A stretch of 64,000 nt of DNA. It comes from Acidobacteriota bacterium. GTDB lineage: Bacteria > Acidobacteriota > Blastocatellia > Pyrinomonadales > Pyrinomonadaceae. The stretch is taken from assembly GCA_019639195.1 (NCBI GenBank), contig JAHBSI010000005.1, forward strand, positions 217,603 through 281,602, in the 5' to 3' direction. A program made the translations under genes and the position numbers. Below are positions 20,110 through 29,643 of the stretch, piece after piece (positions within the stretch are counted from its first letter, which is position 1; the number at the start of each line of letters is the position of its first letter). The notes under the pieces were generated by a model. That model was not told the DNA's origin. It was given only the letters and a program-made list of their open reading frames with translations, and made no database searches.

Positions 20110-20514
20110 ATGCTTAGACTTGAGATAGTAACACCTGAAAAGCGCGTCTTTGATGCAGAGGTCGAGTCCGTAACCGTTCCGACCGCGAGTGGTGAAGCCG
20201 GCATTTTCCCGAATCACGCTCCGCTTGTTTCGGCGCTGAAACCGGGAATTCTTAGCTATTCGCAGAAAGGGACTTCGGAAAAACTTGCTGTTTCCGGCGG
20301 CTTCGTCGAGGTCAGTGCGAACAAGGTCTCGGTTCTCGCAGACACAGCCGAAACTGCCGAAGAAGTTGACGGTGATTCGGCACGCAGCGACCGCGAGGCC
20401 GCTGAGAAGGCTCTCGCGGCTGCGGCCACGTCTCCCGTGGAAGAGAATGCTCCATTGCAGAAGAAGCTTGAATCCGCGAATGCAAGGATCGCGATCACCG
20501 GAGGCGGGAAGTGA
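20110..20514 (+). CDS. atpC: F1F0 ATP synthase subunit epsilon
   Basis: The N-terminal beta-sandwich is canonical (LEIVTPEKRVFDAEVESVTVPTASGEAGIFPNHAPLVSALKPG in the usual positions; only key blocks quoted in part: VTPEKRVFDAE, GIFPNHAPLVSAL). A helical C-terminal region follows (SDREAAEKALAAAATSPVEE). It lies 12 bases after atpD and is followed by a terminator at 20560. Confidence 0.95.
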   Translation: MLRLEIVTPEKRVFDAEVESVTVPTASGEAGIFPNHAPLVSALKPGILSYSQKGTSEKLAVSGGFVEVSANKVSVLADTAETAEEVDGDSARSDREAAEKALAAAATSPVEENAPLQKKLESANARIAITGGGK

Positions 20515-20559
20515 TGACCGCGTCGTTGAGCATTAGGCAGTAAGGGCCTCGCGATATAG

Positions 20560-20590
20560 AGCCCTTGTCGATACTCGGCAAGGGCTTATT
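20560..20590 (+). terminator. Terminator of atpD-atpC
   Basis: An 11-bp stem (20560-20570 with 20576-20586, one G-T pair) has a 5-base loop and is followed by TATTT. Confidence 0.75.
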
Positions 20591-20642
20591 TCGTCTCAAA
20601 GCGGATCGCCGCGATGAGTGTGGCTCCGTTAACGTGGTTGGT

Positions 20643-20700
20643 TTGACATCAGCGTCAGCAGGGTGTAAATTTTCTTATTGAAAACGATTTTCATTTGCAA
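20643..20700 (+). promoter_or_regulatory. Promoter with Fur-like box ahead of the heme oxygenase gene
   Basis: TTGACA at 20643-20648, a 17-base spacer and TAAATT at 20666-20671 form a good sigma70 promoter. The start region carries TTGAAAACGATTTTCATTTG from 20678, centred on the inverted repeat GAAAA-CGA-TTTTC (20680-20692), which resembles a Fur box. Placement over the transcription start suggests iron-dependent repression; this is inferred. Confidence 0.6.
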
Positions 20701-20712
20701 TAAATACCAAAT

Positions 20713-21291
20713 ATGATACTTCAACGATTAAAGGAAGAGACCCGTGTGCAGCACGAAGAGGTCGAGGCTGCCGTCGATGTTATGAATCAGATGTTCGACC
20801 TCGCCGATTACAAGCGACTTCTTGAGAAGTTTTGGAGCTTTTATGCACAGTACGAACCAAAACTGCCGCTCGACGAACTTCGCAACTCAGACTTTGACTA
20901 TTCCAACCGCGTAAAACTTCCGCTGCTTGAAGCCGATGCGAAGGTGCTCGGGCTTGAGCGAAGCAGCAATGAGATCGAACTGCCGGATCTGTCGTCTCCA
21001 GCGAAGGCACTTGGAAGCCTTTACGTCATCGAGGGCTCGACGCTCGGCGGACAGGTGATATCCCGTCATTTGAAACAACATCTCGGGCTTACGGCGGAAA
21101 ACGGCGGGGCGTTCTACGCGGGTTACGGCCAGGAGACCGGTTCGATGTGGAAGGCATTTGGCGAGAGCCTTACGAAGTTCGCGGGAGCCGGGAACGCTGA
21201 CGATGAGATCGTTGACGCAGCAAAGGAAACCTTTGCGTGTATTACAAAATGGGTCGGTAGAAAGACAAACACCGCCGCGATCAGTTCATAA
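20713..21291 (+). CDS. Heme oxygenase (biliverdin-producing family)
   Basis: The N-terminus has the family pattern with proximal histidine (LKEETRVQHEEVEAAV), and the distal helix is GSLYVIEGSTLGGQVISRHL, typical of bacterial heme oxygenases. At 192 residues it is full length. It would open heme to release iron, biliverdin and CO. Context supports an iron/heme role: a Fur-like box lies upstream and a TonB-dependent receptor follows 44 bases downstream. No phytochrome gene is adjacent, so a light-signalling role is less likely. Confidence 0.8.
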   Translation: MILQRLKEETRVQHEEVEAAVDVMNQMFDLADYKRLLEKFWSFYAQYEPKLPLDELRNSDFDYSNRVKLPLLEADAKVLGLERSSNEIELPDLSSPAKALGSLYVIEGSTLGGQVISRHLKQHLGLTAENGGAFYAGYGQETGSMWKAFGESLTKFAGAGNADDEIVDAAKETFACITKWVGRKTNTAAISS

Positions 21292-21335
21292 ACCTTCGGC
21301 GACCGTTTTTGGATCGCCAAATTCATAGACCGATT

Positions 21336-23885
21336 ATGCAATTTTCAATAAATGAAACCGTGCGCGCAGGTCTCTTCTGCGCGCTCTTGATCTTCTTTAC
21401 TGCTGCTTCGGCCGCAGCCCAAACACAACCAAATCTTGAGATAGCTATTAAGGACGCGAGCGGTGCTCCTGTTGCCGGTGCAAAGGTCGAACTCGTCGTT
21501 GGCGGCCTAACGGTCAACACAGCGACTACCACGGATACCGGTGTTGTGCATTTCTCGATCCAAAAGCCGGGAAGTTATCGGATCAATGTCGAAGCGAACG
21601 GGTTTGCCTCGATGACGAGAGAAGTCGCATTAACAGCTGGCGCGAATAAGCCGGAAGAATTTAGTCTCGACGTCGGCGGGATCAGCGAAACTGTGACCGT
21701 GACCGCAACTCGAACGCAGGTCACTGCCGAAGACACAGCAGTTCCGGTCTCTGTTGTTGGAAGAAAGCAGATCGAAGAACAGGGCATTAACACGATCGGC
21801 GACATTTTTCGCACGCTGCCCGGAACTTCGACCGTAAATGAAGGTGCGTTCCAGGTACGCCCTCGAATTCGAGGCCTCGACTCTAACCGTGTGCTAATTC
21901 TTGTTGACGGCGAAAGGCTGAACAACAGTCGCACATCTACAGGACAATCGGGTGTTGAGACCGGCCTGATCGATACTGCGAGTATCGAATCCGTAGAGGT
22001 CGTTCGCGGCAGCGGCTCGGTGCTTTACGGCACGGACGCTCTTGCCGGAACGATCAATATCATAACAAGCGACACGCCGGCCCGCCGCGAGAATGGATTT
22101 CGATTCGGCGGACGCCTCGACACCTTTTACAGTTCGAATGAGGAAACGCTGCGTGGCTCGCTTGGGCTTACCGGATCGACGAAGTATTTTGCATTCCGCG
22201 TCGCGCAATCACTCGAACGTTCGGGCAACTATTTTACAGGTAGGCCGAGCGGCACATTTCTAGCTGATCTGCGCGAGCAGGGAATCGGCATCACAGACGA
22301 AGGCGAAGTGCTGAATTCGCAGTCGCACGGCAGCAATACAGCCGTTTCGACACGTTTCTTCGTGAATGATCTGAATACGATTAAGGCGACCTATGACCGA
22401 CGCCGCGGTGCTAATATCGGTTCTGCTGGCCTTGTAGGGACATTTAGCGGAAATTTCCCATTTTCGAATCGCGATAAGGTTAGCCTGCGTTACGATGGAG
22501 CTTCGCTGACGAATGACCTAATGCGCCTTTCGATCTCGGGCTACTTCCAGAAGCAGGATCGCAACTTTACGAACGTCCTGACCGTTCCGCCCATGATGCC
22601 GTATTTCCCGGGAATGTACCGTTTTAGCGAGACGATCACCGATACGCGGACAAGCGGAGCTGACCTGCAGACAGACTGGAAGATCGGGAGTCGGAATACG
22701 CTGACCGCCGGTGCGAGTTTCTTTAGAGATTCCAATAAAGATTCGCGAACGATCATCAACGCATTTACACCGAGCTCGCCTGTTCAATCCATCGATAATT
22801 CCAAAAGCGTGCCCGACGCAACGCTCACGAATTTTGCCGCCTTTGCACAGGACGAATACCGTGTCGCAAAAAGGTTCAAACTAACCGGCGGCATTCGCGT
22901 TGATAACTTTCGCACGAAAGCGCAGCCGACCACGGGCTTCAACCTGCCGCAGCTTCGGCCGGATCAGATACACGATCTTGGCATCGACGGACTCGCGAGC
23001 GGAATGGACGTTTCGACGACGGCCGTCACCGGCGACCTCGGAGCGGTGTACAACGTGACGAAAGAAGTGACGCTCGCGGCCCGCGTTGGACGCTCTTTCA
23101 GGACGCCGAATATCTTCGAAATATTCTTTACCGATTCCGGTTCGATCGGCGGATTTGTGGTCGGGAATCCGAGGCTGAAGCCGGAGACCGGGGTGAACTT
23201 TGATGCGACAGTGCGCTTTAAGAATAAGCGTTTCTCGGCAACGGCAACATATTTCGTAAATAACTACAAGAACTTCATGTCAACGCCTGCAGCGTTTGAT
23301 AGCCGCGGCTGTCCGATATTCATCGTAATGCCGGGGACGATCTATGACGCGAATAACTGCCAGATCGTGAGTTCTCCGCCGGGACGCGATCCGATCCGCG
23401 TCTATCAGACGCAGAACGTTGACAAGGCCCGGATCCAAGGTTTCGAAGCTGAGTTTGAGGTCCCCGTCAAGGTTAGGCTTGGACTACTGACACCCAACGG
23501 AAACTTTAGCTACCTTCGCGGCGATGACACGCAAAAGAACGTGCCGCTCGATATCATAAGCCCGTTCAGAGCGAATTTGGGTGTCCGCTGGCAGAATTTT
23601 GGCCGCAACTATTTCTTCGATTACACGGCCCGAATTGTTACGGAACAAAAGCGTCTTTCGCCCCAATTCCTGCTGCCTGTGAATCAAGGAGGTAACGGCG
23701 GCCCGGAGCCGGGCTTTGTAACGCACAATGTTTCGGGCGGATATTACTTCCGACGTGAGCGATTCAATTTCAACATCAATGTTGGTGTGTCGAACATCGC
23801 CAATCGTGCTTACAGCGAACAGTTCAACTTCGCTCCGGCCCGCGGACGTTCGTTTACGATCGGCACGAGCTGGGAGATCAAGTAG
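21336..23885 (+). CDS. TonB-dependent outer-membrane receptor, probably iron/heme related
   Basis: A signal peptide (FCALLIFFTAASAAAQ) is followed by a carboxypeptidase-regulatory-like domain (DASGAPVAGAKVELVVGG), a plug domain (VSVVGRKQIEEQGINTIGDI, then VEVVRGSGSVLYGTDALAGT) and a ~22-strand barrel ending in aromatic residues (SFTIGTSWEIK). The FRTP...NPRLKPET pair resembles the FRAP/NPNL box of heme receptors, though variants occur in other receptors. ATG 21336 is preferred over TTG 21309. Probably co-transcribed with the heme oxygenase and under the same Fur-like control. Confidence 0.87.
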   Translation: MQFSINETVRAGLFCALLIFFTAASAAAQTQPNLEIAIKDASGAPVAGAKVELVVGGLTVNTATTTDTGVVHFSIQKPGSYRINVEANGFASMTREVALTAGANKPEEFSLDVGGISETVTVTATRTQVTAEDTAVPVSVVGRKQIEEQGINTIGDIFRTLPGTSTVNEGAFQVRPRIRGLDSNRVLILVDGERLNNSRTSTGQSGVETGLIDTASIESVEVVRGSGSVLYGTDALAGTINIITSDTPARRENGFRFGGRLDTFYSSNEETLRGSLGLTGSTKYFAFRVAQSLERSGNYFTGRPSGTFLADLREQGIGITDEGEVLNSQSHGSNTAVSTRFFVNDLNTIKATYDRRRGANIGSAGLVGTFSGNFPFSNRDKVSLRYDGASLTNDLMRLSISGYFQKQDRNFTNVLTVPPMMPYFPGMYRFSETITDTRTSGADLQTDWKIGSRNTLTAGASFFRDSNKDSRTIINAFTPSSPVQSIDNSKSVPDATLTNFAAFAQDEYRVAKRFKLTGGIRVDNFRTKAQPTTGFNLPQLRPDQIHDLGIDGLASGMDVSTTAVTGDLGAVYNVTKEVTLAARVGRSFRTPNIFEIFFTDSGSIGGFVVGNPRLKPETGVNFDATVRFKNKRFSATATYFVNNYKNFMSTPAAFDSRGCPIFIVMPGTIYDANNCQIVSSPPGRDPIRVYQTQNVDKARIQGFEAEFEVPVKVRLGLLTPNGNFSYLRGDDTQKNVPLDIISPFRANLGVRWQNFGRNYFFDYTARIVTEQKRLSPQFLLPVNQGGNGGPEPGFVTHNVSGGYYFRRERFNFNINVGVSNIANRAYSEQFNFAPARGRSFTIGTSWEIK

Positions 23886-23888
23886 CAG

Positions 23889-24155
23889 CTATTTTCCGTA
23901 AACAACGGTCGAGGGTGAGAAGTCGGAAACTTCCTTGCCCTCGACCGTTCTTATTCTATATTCGTAGTACTGGCCGGGCTTGATCGGCCGATCAGTATAG
24001 CGAGAACGGGTGGTGGTTGTGATGAGTTCCCAGCCGGTCGTGTCGCCTTCGCGGCGCCAGATCTCGATAGTTCGAGCGTCCTTGTTCTGAAAGCGAATCT
24101 CTATCCTTCGGTTTTGAGCAACCGCATCGCACGGCTGTGGTGCTAATTCATCCAT
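23889..24155 (-). CDS. Small protein with a fibronectin-III-like strand pattern
   Basis: A reading frame of 88 codons from ATG 24155 overlaps the end of yraN by 13 bases. It shows the strand pattern of a single Fn3-like module: RRIEIRFQNKDARTIEIWRR, GWELITTTTRSRYTDRP and GQYYEYRIRTVEGKEV. No signal peptide is visible. Overlap and shared strand suggest co-transcription with yraN. Function unknown. Confidence 0.55.
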   Translation of the reverse strand: MDELAPQPCDAVAQNRRIEIRFQNKDARTIEIWRREGDTTGWELITTTTRSRYTDRPIKPGQYYEYRIRTVEGKEVSDFSPSTVVYGK

Positions 24156-24616
24156 CGGTCCGACGTCCAAACACGTTTCTTAAGCGACGCTTCGTTCCAG
24201 AAGGCCTTGGTCAGTGTGATCACCGGCTCCGCATGCTTTGGTGCGAGAACGGTGACAACATCGTATCTGACCGGCATTTCTGTGACCGCGAAAAGGCGTC
24301 GGTAAACACGAGCGGTACGCGTGATCTGCCTCATCTTTTGTTTATCAACGGCGGCGATGACAGGGACGAAGTCATCCGATCGCCGAGTCTTCACCTCTAT
24401 GAAGCAAAGGGTCCGGCCGTCGAGGGCAATGATATCTATCTCGCCCGTGATCGCGGCCCCGCCACGGCTGCGTCCAACCGGCACCTTAAAATTGGTCATC
24501 ACAACGCGATAGCCGCTTGCCTCAAGATGCTTTGCGGCCAATGCCTCGCCATAAGAGCCGAAGGAATAATTGTCAGATCGAGTCGTCACCAACGTTTGGA
24601 AATCGGTTTGAGACAC
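24143..24616 (-). CDS. yraN: YraN/UPF0102 family endonuclease-like protein
   Basis: UPF0102 proteins have a restriction-endonuclease-like fold. The family core is present: GSYGEALAAKHLEASGYRVV, then GEIDIIALDGRTLCFIEVKT, where the D and E-V-K residues match a PD-(D/E)XK active site. GTG 24616 immediately follows the stop of the mutase gene. Function in vivo is unsettled in the literature. Confidence 0.85.
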   Translation of the reverse strand: MSQTDFQTLVTTRSDNYSFGSYGEALAAKHLEASGYRVVMTNFKVPVGRSRGGAAITGEIDIIALDGRTLCFIEVKTRRSDDFVPVIAAVDKQKMRQITRTARVYRRLFAVTEMPVRYDVVTVLAPKHAEPVITLTKAFWNEASLKKRVWTSDRWMN

Positions 24617-26311
24617 TTAAAATGCCGGTTCTTCGTAGATGCCGTAAACATCACGGAGAGCCACACAGATCTCCTCGACGGTCGCGTAAGCGGCGACGGC
24701 ATTGATAATGGCCGGCATCGTATTCTCGTTCGCCGATGCAGCTTTCTTTAAAGCGTCGAGCGAAGATGCGACGGCACCGCTATCACGAGTGTCCTTTGTT
24801 CTTTGCAGCCGAGCGAGCTGATGGTCGCGAACGGATTCGTCGATCTGCAGGATATCCGTCTTATGGATCTCTTCGTTCATTATGTAGTTGTTTACGCCGA
24901 CGATCGTCTGCTCATTCCTTTCGACAGCTTTCTGATATTGGTAAGCAGATTCCTGGATCTCACGCTGAGGGAATCCGGCCTCGATCGCTTCGACCATTCC
25001 GCCGAATCCGTCGATCTTATCGAAGTATTCGAAGCATCCGTCGATCATCTTTTCGGTCAGCGATTCCAGATAGTAGCTTCCGCCGAGCGGGTCGACAGTG
25101 TTCGCAACGCCGGTCTCCTCGGCAATGATCTGTTGTGTTCGAAGCGCGATCAAGGCAGCGTTGTCTGTCGGCAAAGCGAGTGCCTCATCGTATGAATCCG
25201 TATGCAGGGACTGCGTGCCGCCGAGCACGCCGGCAAGTGCCTGGATCGCGACGCGAGCGATGTTGTTGAGCGGCTGCTGAACCGTCAAAGAAACGCCTGC
25301 AGTCTGTGTATGAAAACGCAGCTGCATAGTTCGCGGATCTTTCGCACCAAAGCGTTCTTTCATCGTGCGTGCCCAGATGACGCGGGCCGCACGATATTTT
25401 GCGATCTCTTCAAAAAAGTCGTTGTGCGCGTTGAAGAAGAACGAGAGCCGCGGGACGAATTCGTCGACGTCCATTCCGCGATCCACGCCGTATTGTACAT
25501 ATTCGACGCCGTCACGCAGTGTAAACGCAAGCTCCTGAAGAGCCGTCGCACCGGCCTCCCGAATGTGATAGCCGCTGACGGAGATCGGGTTGTATTTCGG
25601 CACGTTCTGCGAGCAATACTCGAATGTGTCGATGACGAGTTTCATCGCCGGTTTGATCGGATAGATCCATTCTTTCTGTGCGATGTACTCCTTTAGAATG
25701 TCGTTCTGAAGAGTGCCGGATATTTTTTTGAAGTCAGCTTTCTGCTTTTCGGCAACGACGAGATACATCGCGAGGAAGATCGGTGCCGGTGCGTTGATCG
25801 TCTGCGAAACGGTTACTCCGTCTAGCGGAATTCCGTCAAATAGAGCCTCGAAATCTGAGAGTGATGAGACCGCAACCCCGCACTTTCCAACCTCACCCTC
25901 ACTTAGCGGCGAATCGGCATCAAGCCCCATCAATGCGGGTAGATCGTATGCAACGGAAAGGCCGGTCTGGCCCTGTTCCATCAGATACTTAAAGCGTCGG
26001 TTCGTCTCCTCCGGAGAGGAAAAGCCTGCGAACTGGCGCATTGTCCAAAGCTTGCCGCGATAACCCGTCGGGTGAATGCCGCGTTTGAAGGGATATTCTC
26101 CGGGAAATCCGACCTCGATGTTATCGCTGTCGGCGGCGGCATAAAGCCCTTCAACCGGCTCAAGAGAGACGCCCTCGAAGGCCTTTTTCCTTTCCGGTCT
26201 TTTTTCAAGGGCGGGATTTAGAGTGTCGGTCTCCCAACGCTGCTTTTCATCCGCGTTGGCCGTTCGAGCTTGTTTCGTCTCTGGTGTCATAAGAGATGGT
26301 TCTTCAGCCAC
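24617..26311 (-). CDS. B12-dependent acyl-CoA mutase large subunit (isobutyryl-CoA mutase-like active site)
   Basis: It belongs to the methylmalonyl-CoA mutase family: [66 protein letters not shown] and [20 protein letters not shown]. The 564 residues end before the cobalamin-binding domain, so a separate small subunit is required; it is not in the window. Two substrate-contacting residues differ from methylmalonyl-CoA mutase: Phe94 replaces the Tyr of RQYAGF, and Gln212 replaces the Arg preceding the xxxYIYP motif. That Phe/Gln pair is the one reported for isobutyryl-CoA mutase. The start is GTG 26311 or ATG 26290. Downstream yraN is directly adjacent. Confidence 0.85.
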   Translation of the reverse strand: MAEEPSLMTPETKQARTANADEKQRWETDTLNPALEKRPERKKAFEGVSLEPVEGLYAAADSDNIEVGFPGEYPFKRGIHPTGYRGKLWTMRQFAGFSSPEETNRRFKYLMEQGQTGLSVAYDLPALMGLDADSPLSEGEVGKCGVAVSSLSDFEALFDGIPLDGVTVSQTINAPAPIFLAMYLVVAEKQKADFKKISGTLQNDILKEYIAQKEWIYPIKPAMKLVIDTFEYCSQNVPKYNPISVSGYHIREAGATALQELAFTLRDGVEYVQYGVDRGMDVDEFVPRLSFFFNAHNDFFEEIAKYRAARVIWARTMKERFGAKDPRTMQLRFHTQTAGVSLTVQQPLNNIARVAIQALAGVLGGTQSLHTDSYDEALALPTDNAALIALRTQQIIAEETGVANTVDPLGGSYYLESLTEKMIDGCFEYFDKIDGFGGMVEAIEAGFPQREIQESAYQYQKAVERNEQTIVGVNNYIMNEEIHKTDILQIDESVRDHQLARLQRTKDTRDSGAVASSLDALKKAASANENTMPAIINAVAAYATVEEICVALRDVYGIYEEPAF

Positions 26312-26460
26312 AACCTAAAGAATATCACGATTTTGGATCCATAAACGATAGGCAAGCGTCGCTGCGCACGCTCCTATGGGCTTTGCGTTAGCTTCCACAA
26401 TTCTGTAAGGTGAAATGGTTCGCGTGGAAAATCTTAAATCGCATCTCTCTTTTTCGGACC

Positions 26461-26931
26461 GTGAAGAATACTCGCATCTTATTGATCTTACTGCTACTTA
26501 CGGGCTTTGGGTGTACGAGTTCGCCAGACAATGCCAACCGTGCGGCAAACGTAAACTCTAACGCAAATGCCGAACTCAACTCGGCAAATTCAAATCTTGA
26601 GGAGCTAAAGCTGCTCATTAATGTTCCCTACGAGACAGAAGATCTGGCGTGGCGGAAGGAAGATGGGTCGGACAAGATCGTCGCCGTGCTGCGGTTCGCA
26701 CCTGAAGATGCCGACAAGATAACGGCTGAATCCGGGCCGTCGAAGGGGAAAGTGAGCATCTCGCCGGAAAGCTGGTATCCGAGCGAATTGACCGCTCAAA
26801 GCGAGACATCGGGCGACAGCGGCCTGGACGGTACGGTGTTCGACCCAAAGCTTTTTGTGCTCGCACCGTATTCGCAGGGAAGGCTTATCCGGATCGACGG
26901 AACGAACTATTTCCTTTTGGAACTCTCCTGA
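26461..26931 (+). CDS. Putative lipoprotein of unknown function
   Basis: From GTG 26461 the protein starts with KNTRILLILLLLTGFGC, a lipoprotein signal with Cys as the lipidation residue, followed by an Asn/Ala-rich linker (NANRAANVNSNANAELNSAN). An in-frame GTG at 26410 would add 17 residues before the signal and is less likely. The ~110-residue globular part (LLINVPYETEDLAWRKED to NYFLLELS) matches nothing I recognise. It is followed by lptD on the same strand. Confidence 0.6.
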   Translation: MKNTRILLILLLLTGFGCTSSPDNANRAANVNSNANAELNSANSNLEELKLLINVPYETEDLAWRKEDGSDKIVAVLRFAPEDADKITAESGPSKGKVSISPESWYPSELTAQSETSGDSGLDGTVFDPKLFVLAPYSQGRLIRIDGTNYFLLELS

Positions 26932-27025
26932 TCGCTCGGGCCTGATAGCGCCGGCAAGCCTGATTTAAGGATGAAGGCGTGTTCGTGTTAGCATCTTTTT
27001 TTAGACGATCTTCTTTTATCATTTG

Positions 27026-29536
27026 ATGCGATCTTGCCGGGCCTGCTGCATATTGATCTCGCTGATAGTACTGTGTGTGCCGCTTTGGGCGCAGCAGACC
27101 AATCCGGTTGACCGCCAGGTCTCTAACCCGATAACCGATACCCCGAACATCAACCCGATCTCGCCCGAGAAGAGCGTGATCGCTCCCGATACCAAGAAAC
27201 CAAAAGATAAGGTCGAACCGGAAGGCGGCGACGGCGAGGTCGTCGTTTATTCCGACCGTCAATCTGTCGAGGGTGCGGCCGGTCATCGTGTGGTCACGCA
27301 CGAAGGCAGTGTTGATGTACATTACGGCATCTATCGTTTGCAGGCGGACAAAGTTGTCATCTATGAGGCCGAGAACAAGATGGTTGCGACCGGAAACGTC
27401 ATCTTTGACAAGGGGAATGATGAGCGGATCACCGGTACGCGGTCTGAGTGGAACTACAAGACAAAGCTTGGCTGGTTCGAGGATGCGACGGGCTTTACGA
27501 ACCAGACGAACGACGGCACTGTCCTTTACTTTACAGCAGAGCGTGTCGAACGTATCTCGCTTACTGAGCTGAGGGTTACGAATGCCGAATTTACTGCCTG
27601 TGATGAGGCTGAGCCGAAATGGAGCTTTTCAGCAAAGTCCGCGAACATCAAGACGGGCGATCGCGCGAAACTCAAGCACGTTAAGTTCAAGGTAAAGAAT
27701 GTTCCATTGCTCGCGTTACCGTTTGCATCGATCCCGCTAGATAAAGAGGACCGGAAATCGGGCTTCCTTACGCCGGCATTCGGCTTCTCACCAACAAAGG
27801 GTGTGCAGGTGTCAGGGGCATATTTCCTAACGCTCGGACGCTCGGCCGACATTACGTTTCGCGGAGACATCTACACATCGCGAGGGTTCGGATATGGGGC
27901 CGAACTCCGCACGAGATCGAACTCACGGTCGTACTTCAATATCGGATTCTTCGCGGTAAAGGATCGTGTTTTTGGTGCGAGTGCCGACAGAGATCATCCC
28001 GATCAAGGCGGATCGACCGTCTATGCCGAGGGCGTGCAGTATTTCCCAAACGGATTTACCGCCTCAGCGGATATTCGTGTAACGTCTAATCTCGCTTTTC
28101 GACAAGTGTTCCTTGAAGGCATTCAGCAGATCATTTCGCCGATCGAGAGATCTCAGATTTTCGTCAACAAGAGTTGGACGAACTACACAATGAATGTCCT
28201 CGCTCGGTCACAGGTGATCTCGATCCCGAATGTAAGGGTAAAGACACGCAACCTCCCAAGCATTTCGTTCGAAAAGCGGCCGTCGCGGCTGTCCTTCTTT
28301 AAGAACGCGTATTTCTCCTTCAAATCGTCACTTGAGGGAGTCTCCCGCCGTGAAGAGGTTGACGATATTGGGCTGTATCGACGGCAGAATCTGCAGGAGC
28401 CGACGCTCACGCCGGCGATAATGCAGCGGTTCGACGTTTATCCGGAATTTACCGTTCCGATCTACACAAAGTATTTCAATGTTACGGCGTCTGCATCGGC
28501 TCGCGTAACCTATTATTCGAACTCGCTCGACTATCGCCGGAATGTGATAAGCACGGACCTGATCCGTAAATACGGTCAATTTACGCTCGATATCCGGCCT
28601 GTCGCTCTTGCAAGGAATTTCTACGGCAAGGAGAATAAGTTCAAATTCCGTCACGTGATCGAGCCATTCCTGACGTATCGATTCGTCAAGGGTGTGGACA
28701 ACTTCAACAAGATCATTCGGTTCGACTACATTGACACGATCACGAATACGAACGAACTCGAGTACGGCATTACGAATCGTTTTTACACGCGGCGGTATTC
28801 AGAAGCGGTCACAAAAGAGGCTCAGAAACGCTTGCGTGACGATGGCGAATCAAAACAAGATGATCTCTCGATCCAGCCTTATGAGATCTTTTCGGTTACG
28901 GTTCGCGGAAAGTATTTCTTTGATAAGACCTTCGGCGGTGCACTGGTCGCGGGAAGACGAAATCAGATCGAACCGATCACCGCGTTGAGTTTCTACTCGT
29001 TCGGCGGCGCGGCCCGACGTTTTTCGCCTATAAACATCGACGCAACATATCGACCGCAGAAAACAGTCTTTGTGAGCACGCGGATGGATTGGGGCCTGTA
29101 TGGCGACGGCCTGCGTGATATCTCAGCGACCGTCGGCTACGACACGAAGATGTTCAAACTCTTCCAGACGCTGTATTACACGCGGCGTGTGACGCTTATT
29201 CCCTCACTTGCACAATACGCAAGGCCGGACCGATCAGAACCGGGCACGCTTCGCGGAGCCCAATGGAGCCCGTCGATATTCGTGGGCAATCGCGACAAAG
29301 GACCGTATGGCGGTGCATCACTATTCTTCGATTTTGAGAATAGAAGGGCGGCGAACCTGAATCCGCTTATCAGTTCGCTTTATACGATCGGCTACGCGTA
29401 TGACTGCTGCTCGATGGCCTTGCAATATTACACTTTCAACGTCGGTGCACGACGCGAGAATAAGGTCGTCTTCAGCTTTAGGCTGAATGGCATCGGGAGC
29501 TTCGGGACAGAGCAATTCGCACAAGGGTTGCGATAG
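27026..29536 (+). CDS. lptD: LPS-assembly outer-membrane protein LptD
   Basis: LptD inserts lipopolysaccharide into the outer leaflet. After a signal peptide (CCILISLIVLCVPLWAQ) comes the OstA/jellyroll domain (VEGAAGHRVVTHEGSVDVHYG, with quoted blocks VEGAAGHRVV and GIYRLQADKVVIYE), then a large barrel. Near the C-terminus YDCCSMALQYY matches the conserved adjacent cysteines used in LptD disulfides. Length (~836 aa) is typical. A perfect T-rich terminator follows at 29614. lpxB and lpxD lie 4-6 kb away. Confidence 0.9.
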   Translation: MRSCRACCILISLIVLCVPLWAQQTNPVDRQVSNPITDTPNINPISPEKSVIAPDTKKPKDKVEPEGGDGEVVVYSDRQSVEGAAGHRVVTHEGSVDVHYGIYRLQADKVVIYEAENKMVATGNVIFDKGNDERITGTRSEWNYKTKLGWFEDATGFTNQTNDGTVLYFTAERVERISLTELRVTNAEFTACDEAEPKWSFSAKSANIKTGDRAKLKHVKFKVKNVPLLALPFASIPLDKEDRKSGFLTPAFGFSPTKGVQVSGAYFLTLGRSADITFRGDIYTSRGFGYGAELRTRSNSRSYFNIGFFAVKDRVFGASADRDHPDQGGSTVYAEGVQYFPNGFTASADIRVTSNLAFRQVFLEGIQQIISPIERSQIFVNKSWTNYTMNVLARSQVISIPNVRVKTRNLPSISFEKRPSRLSFFKNAYFSFKSSLEGVSRREEVDDIGLYRRQNLQEPTLTPAIMQRFDVYPEFTVPIYTKYFNVTASASARVTYYSNSLDYRRNVISTDLIRKYGQFTLDIRPVALARNFYGKENKFKFRHVIEPFLTYRFVKGVDNFNKIIRFDYIDTITNTNELEYGITNRFYTRRYSEAVTKEAQKRLRDDGESKQDDLSIQPYEIFSVTVRGKYFFDKTFGGALVAGRRNQIEPITALSFYSFGGAARRFSPINIDATYRPQKTVFVSTRMDWGLYGDGLRDISATVGYDTKMFKLFQTLYYTRRVTLIPSLAQYARPDRSEPGTLRGAQWSPSIFVGNRDKGPYGGASLFFDFENRRAANLNPLISSLYTIGYAYDCCSMALQYYTFNVGARRENKVVFSFRLNGIGSFGTEQFAQGLR

Positions 29537-29552
29537 TTAGTTGGAAGATAAT

Positions 29553-29599
29553 AACGGAGAATTGTTCGCCCGCATTTGCGGTAAGGACAATTCTCCGTT
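29553..29599. repeat. Nested inverted repeat between lptD and ilvE
   Basis: A 13-bp perfect stem (29553-29565 with 29587-29599) encloses a second palindrome CCGCATTTGCGG in its loop. No T-tract follows on either strand, so it is not a simple terminator. It may act in mRNA 3'-end protection or as a protein site. Confidence 0.6.
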
Positions 29600-29613
29600 G
29601 CAGTGCTAGTGAT

Positions 29614-29643
29614 CGGCTAACTATGCGTTAGCCGTTTTTTTTT
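29614..29643 (+). terminator. lptD terminator overlapping the 3' end of ilvE
   Basis: CGGCTAAC (29614-29621) pairs with GTTAGCCG (29627-29634), followed by nine T residues. The hairpin and T-tract lie within and just beyond the last codons of the convergent ilvE gene (Lys-Lys-Thr-Ala-Asn-Ala-stop). Confidence 0.9.
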
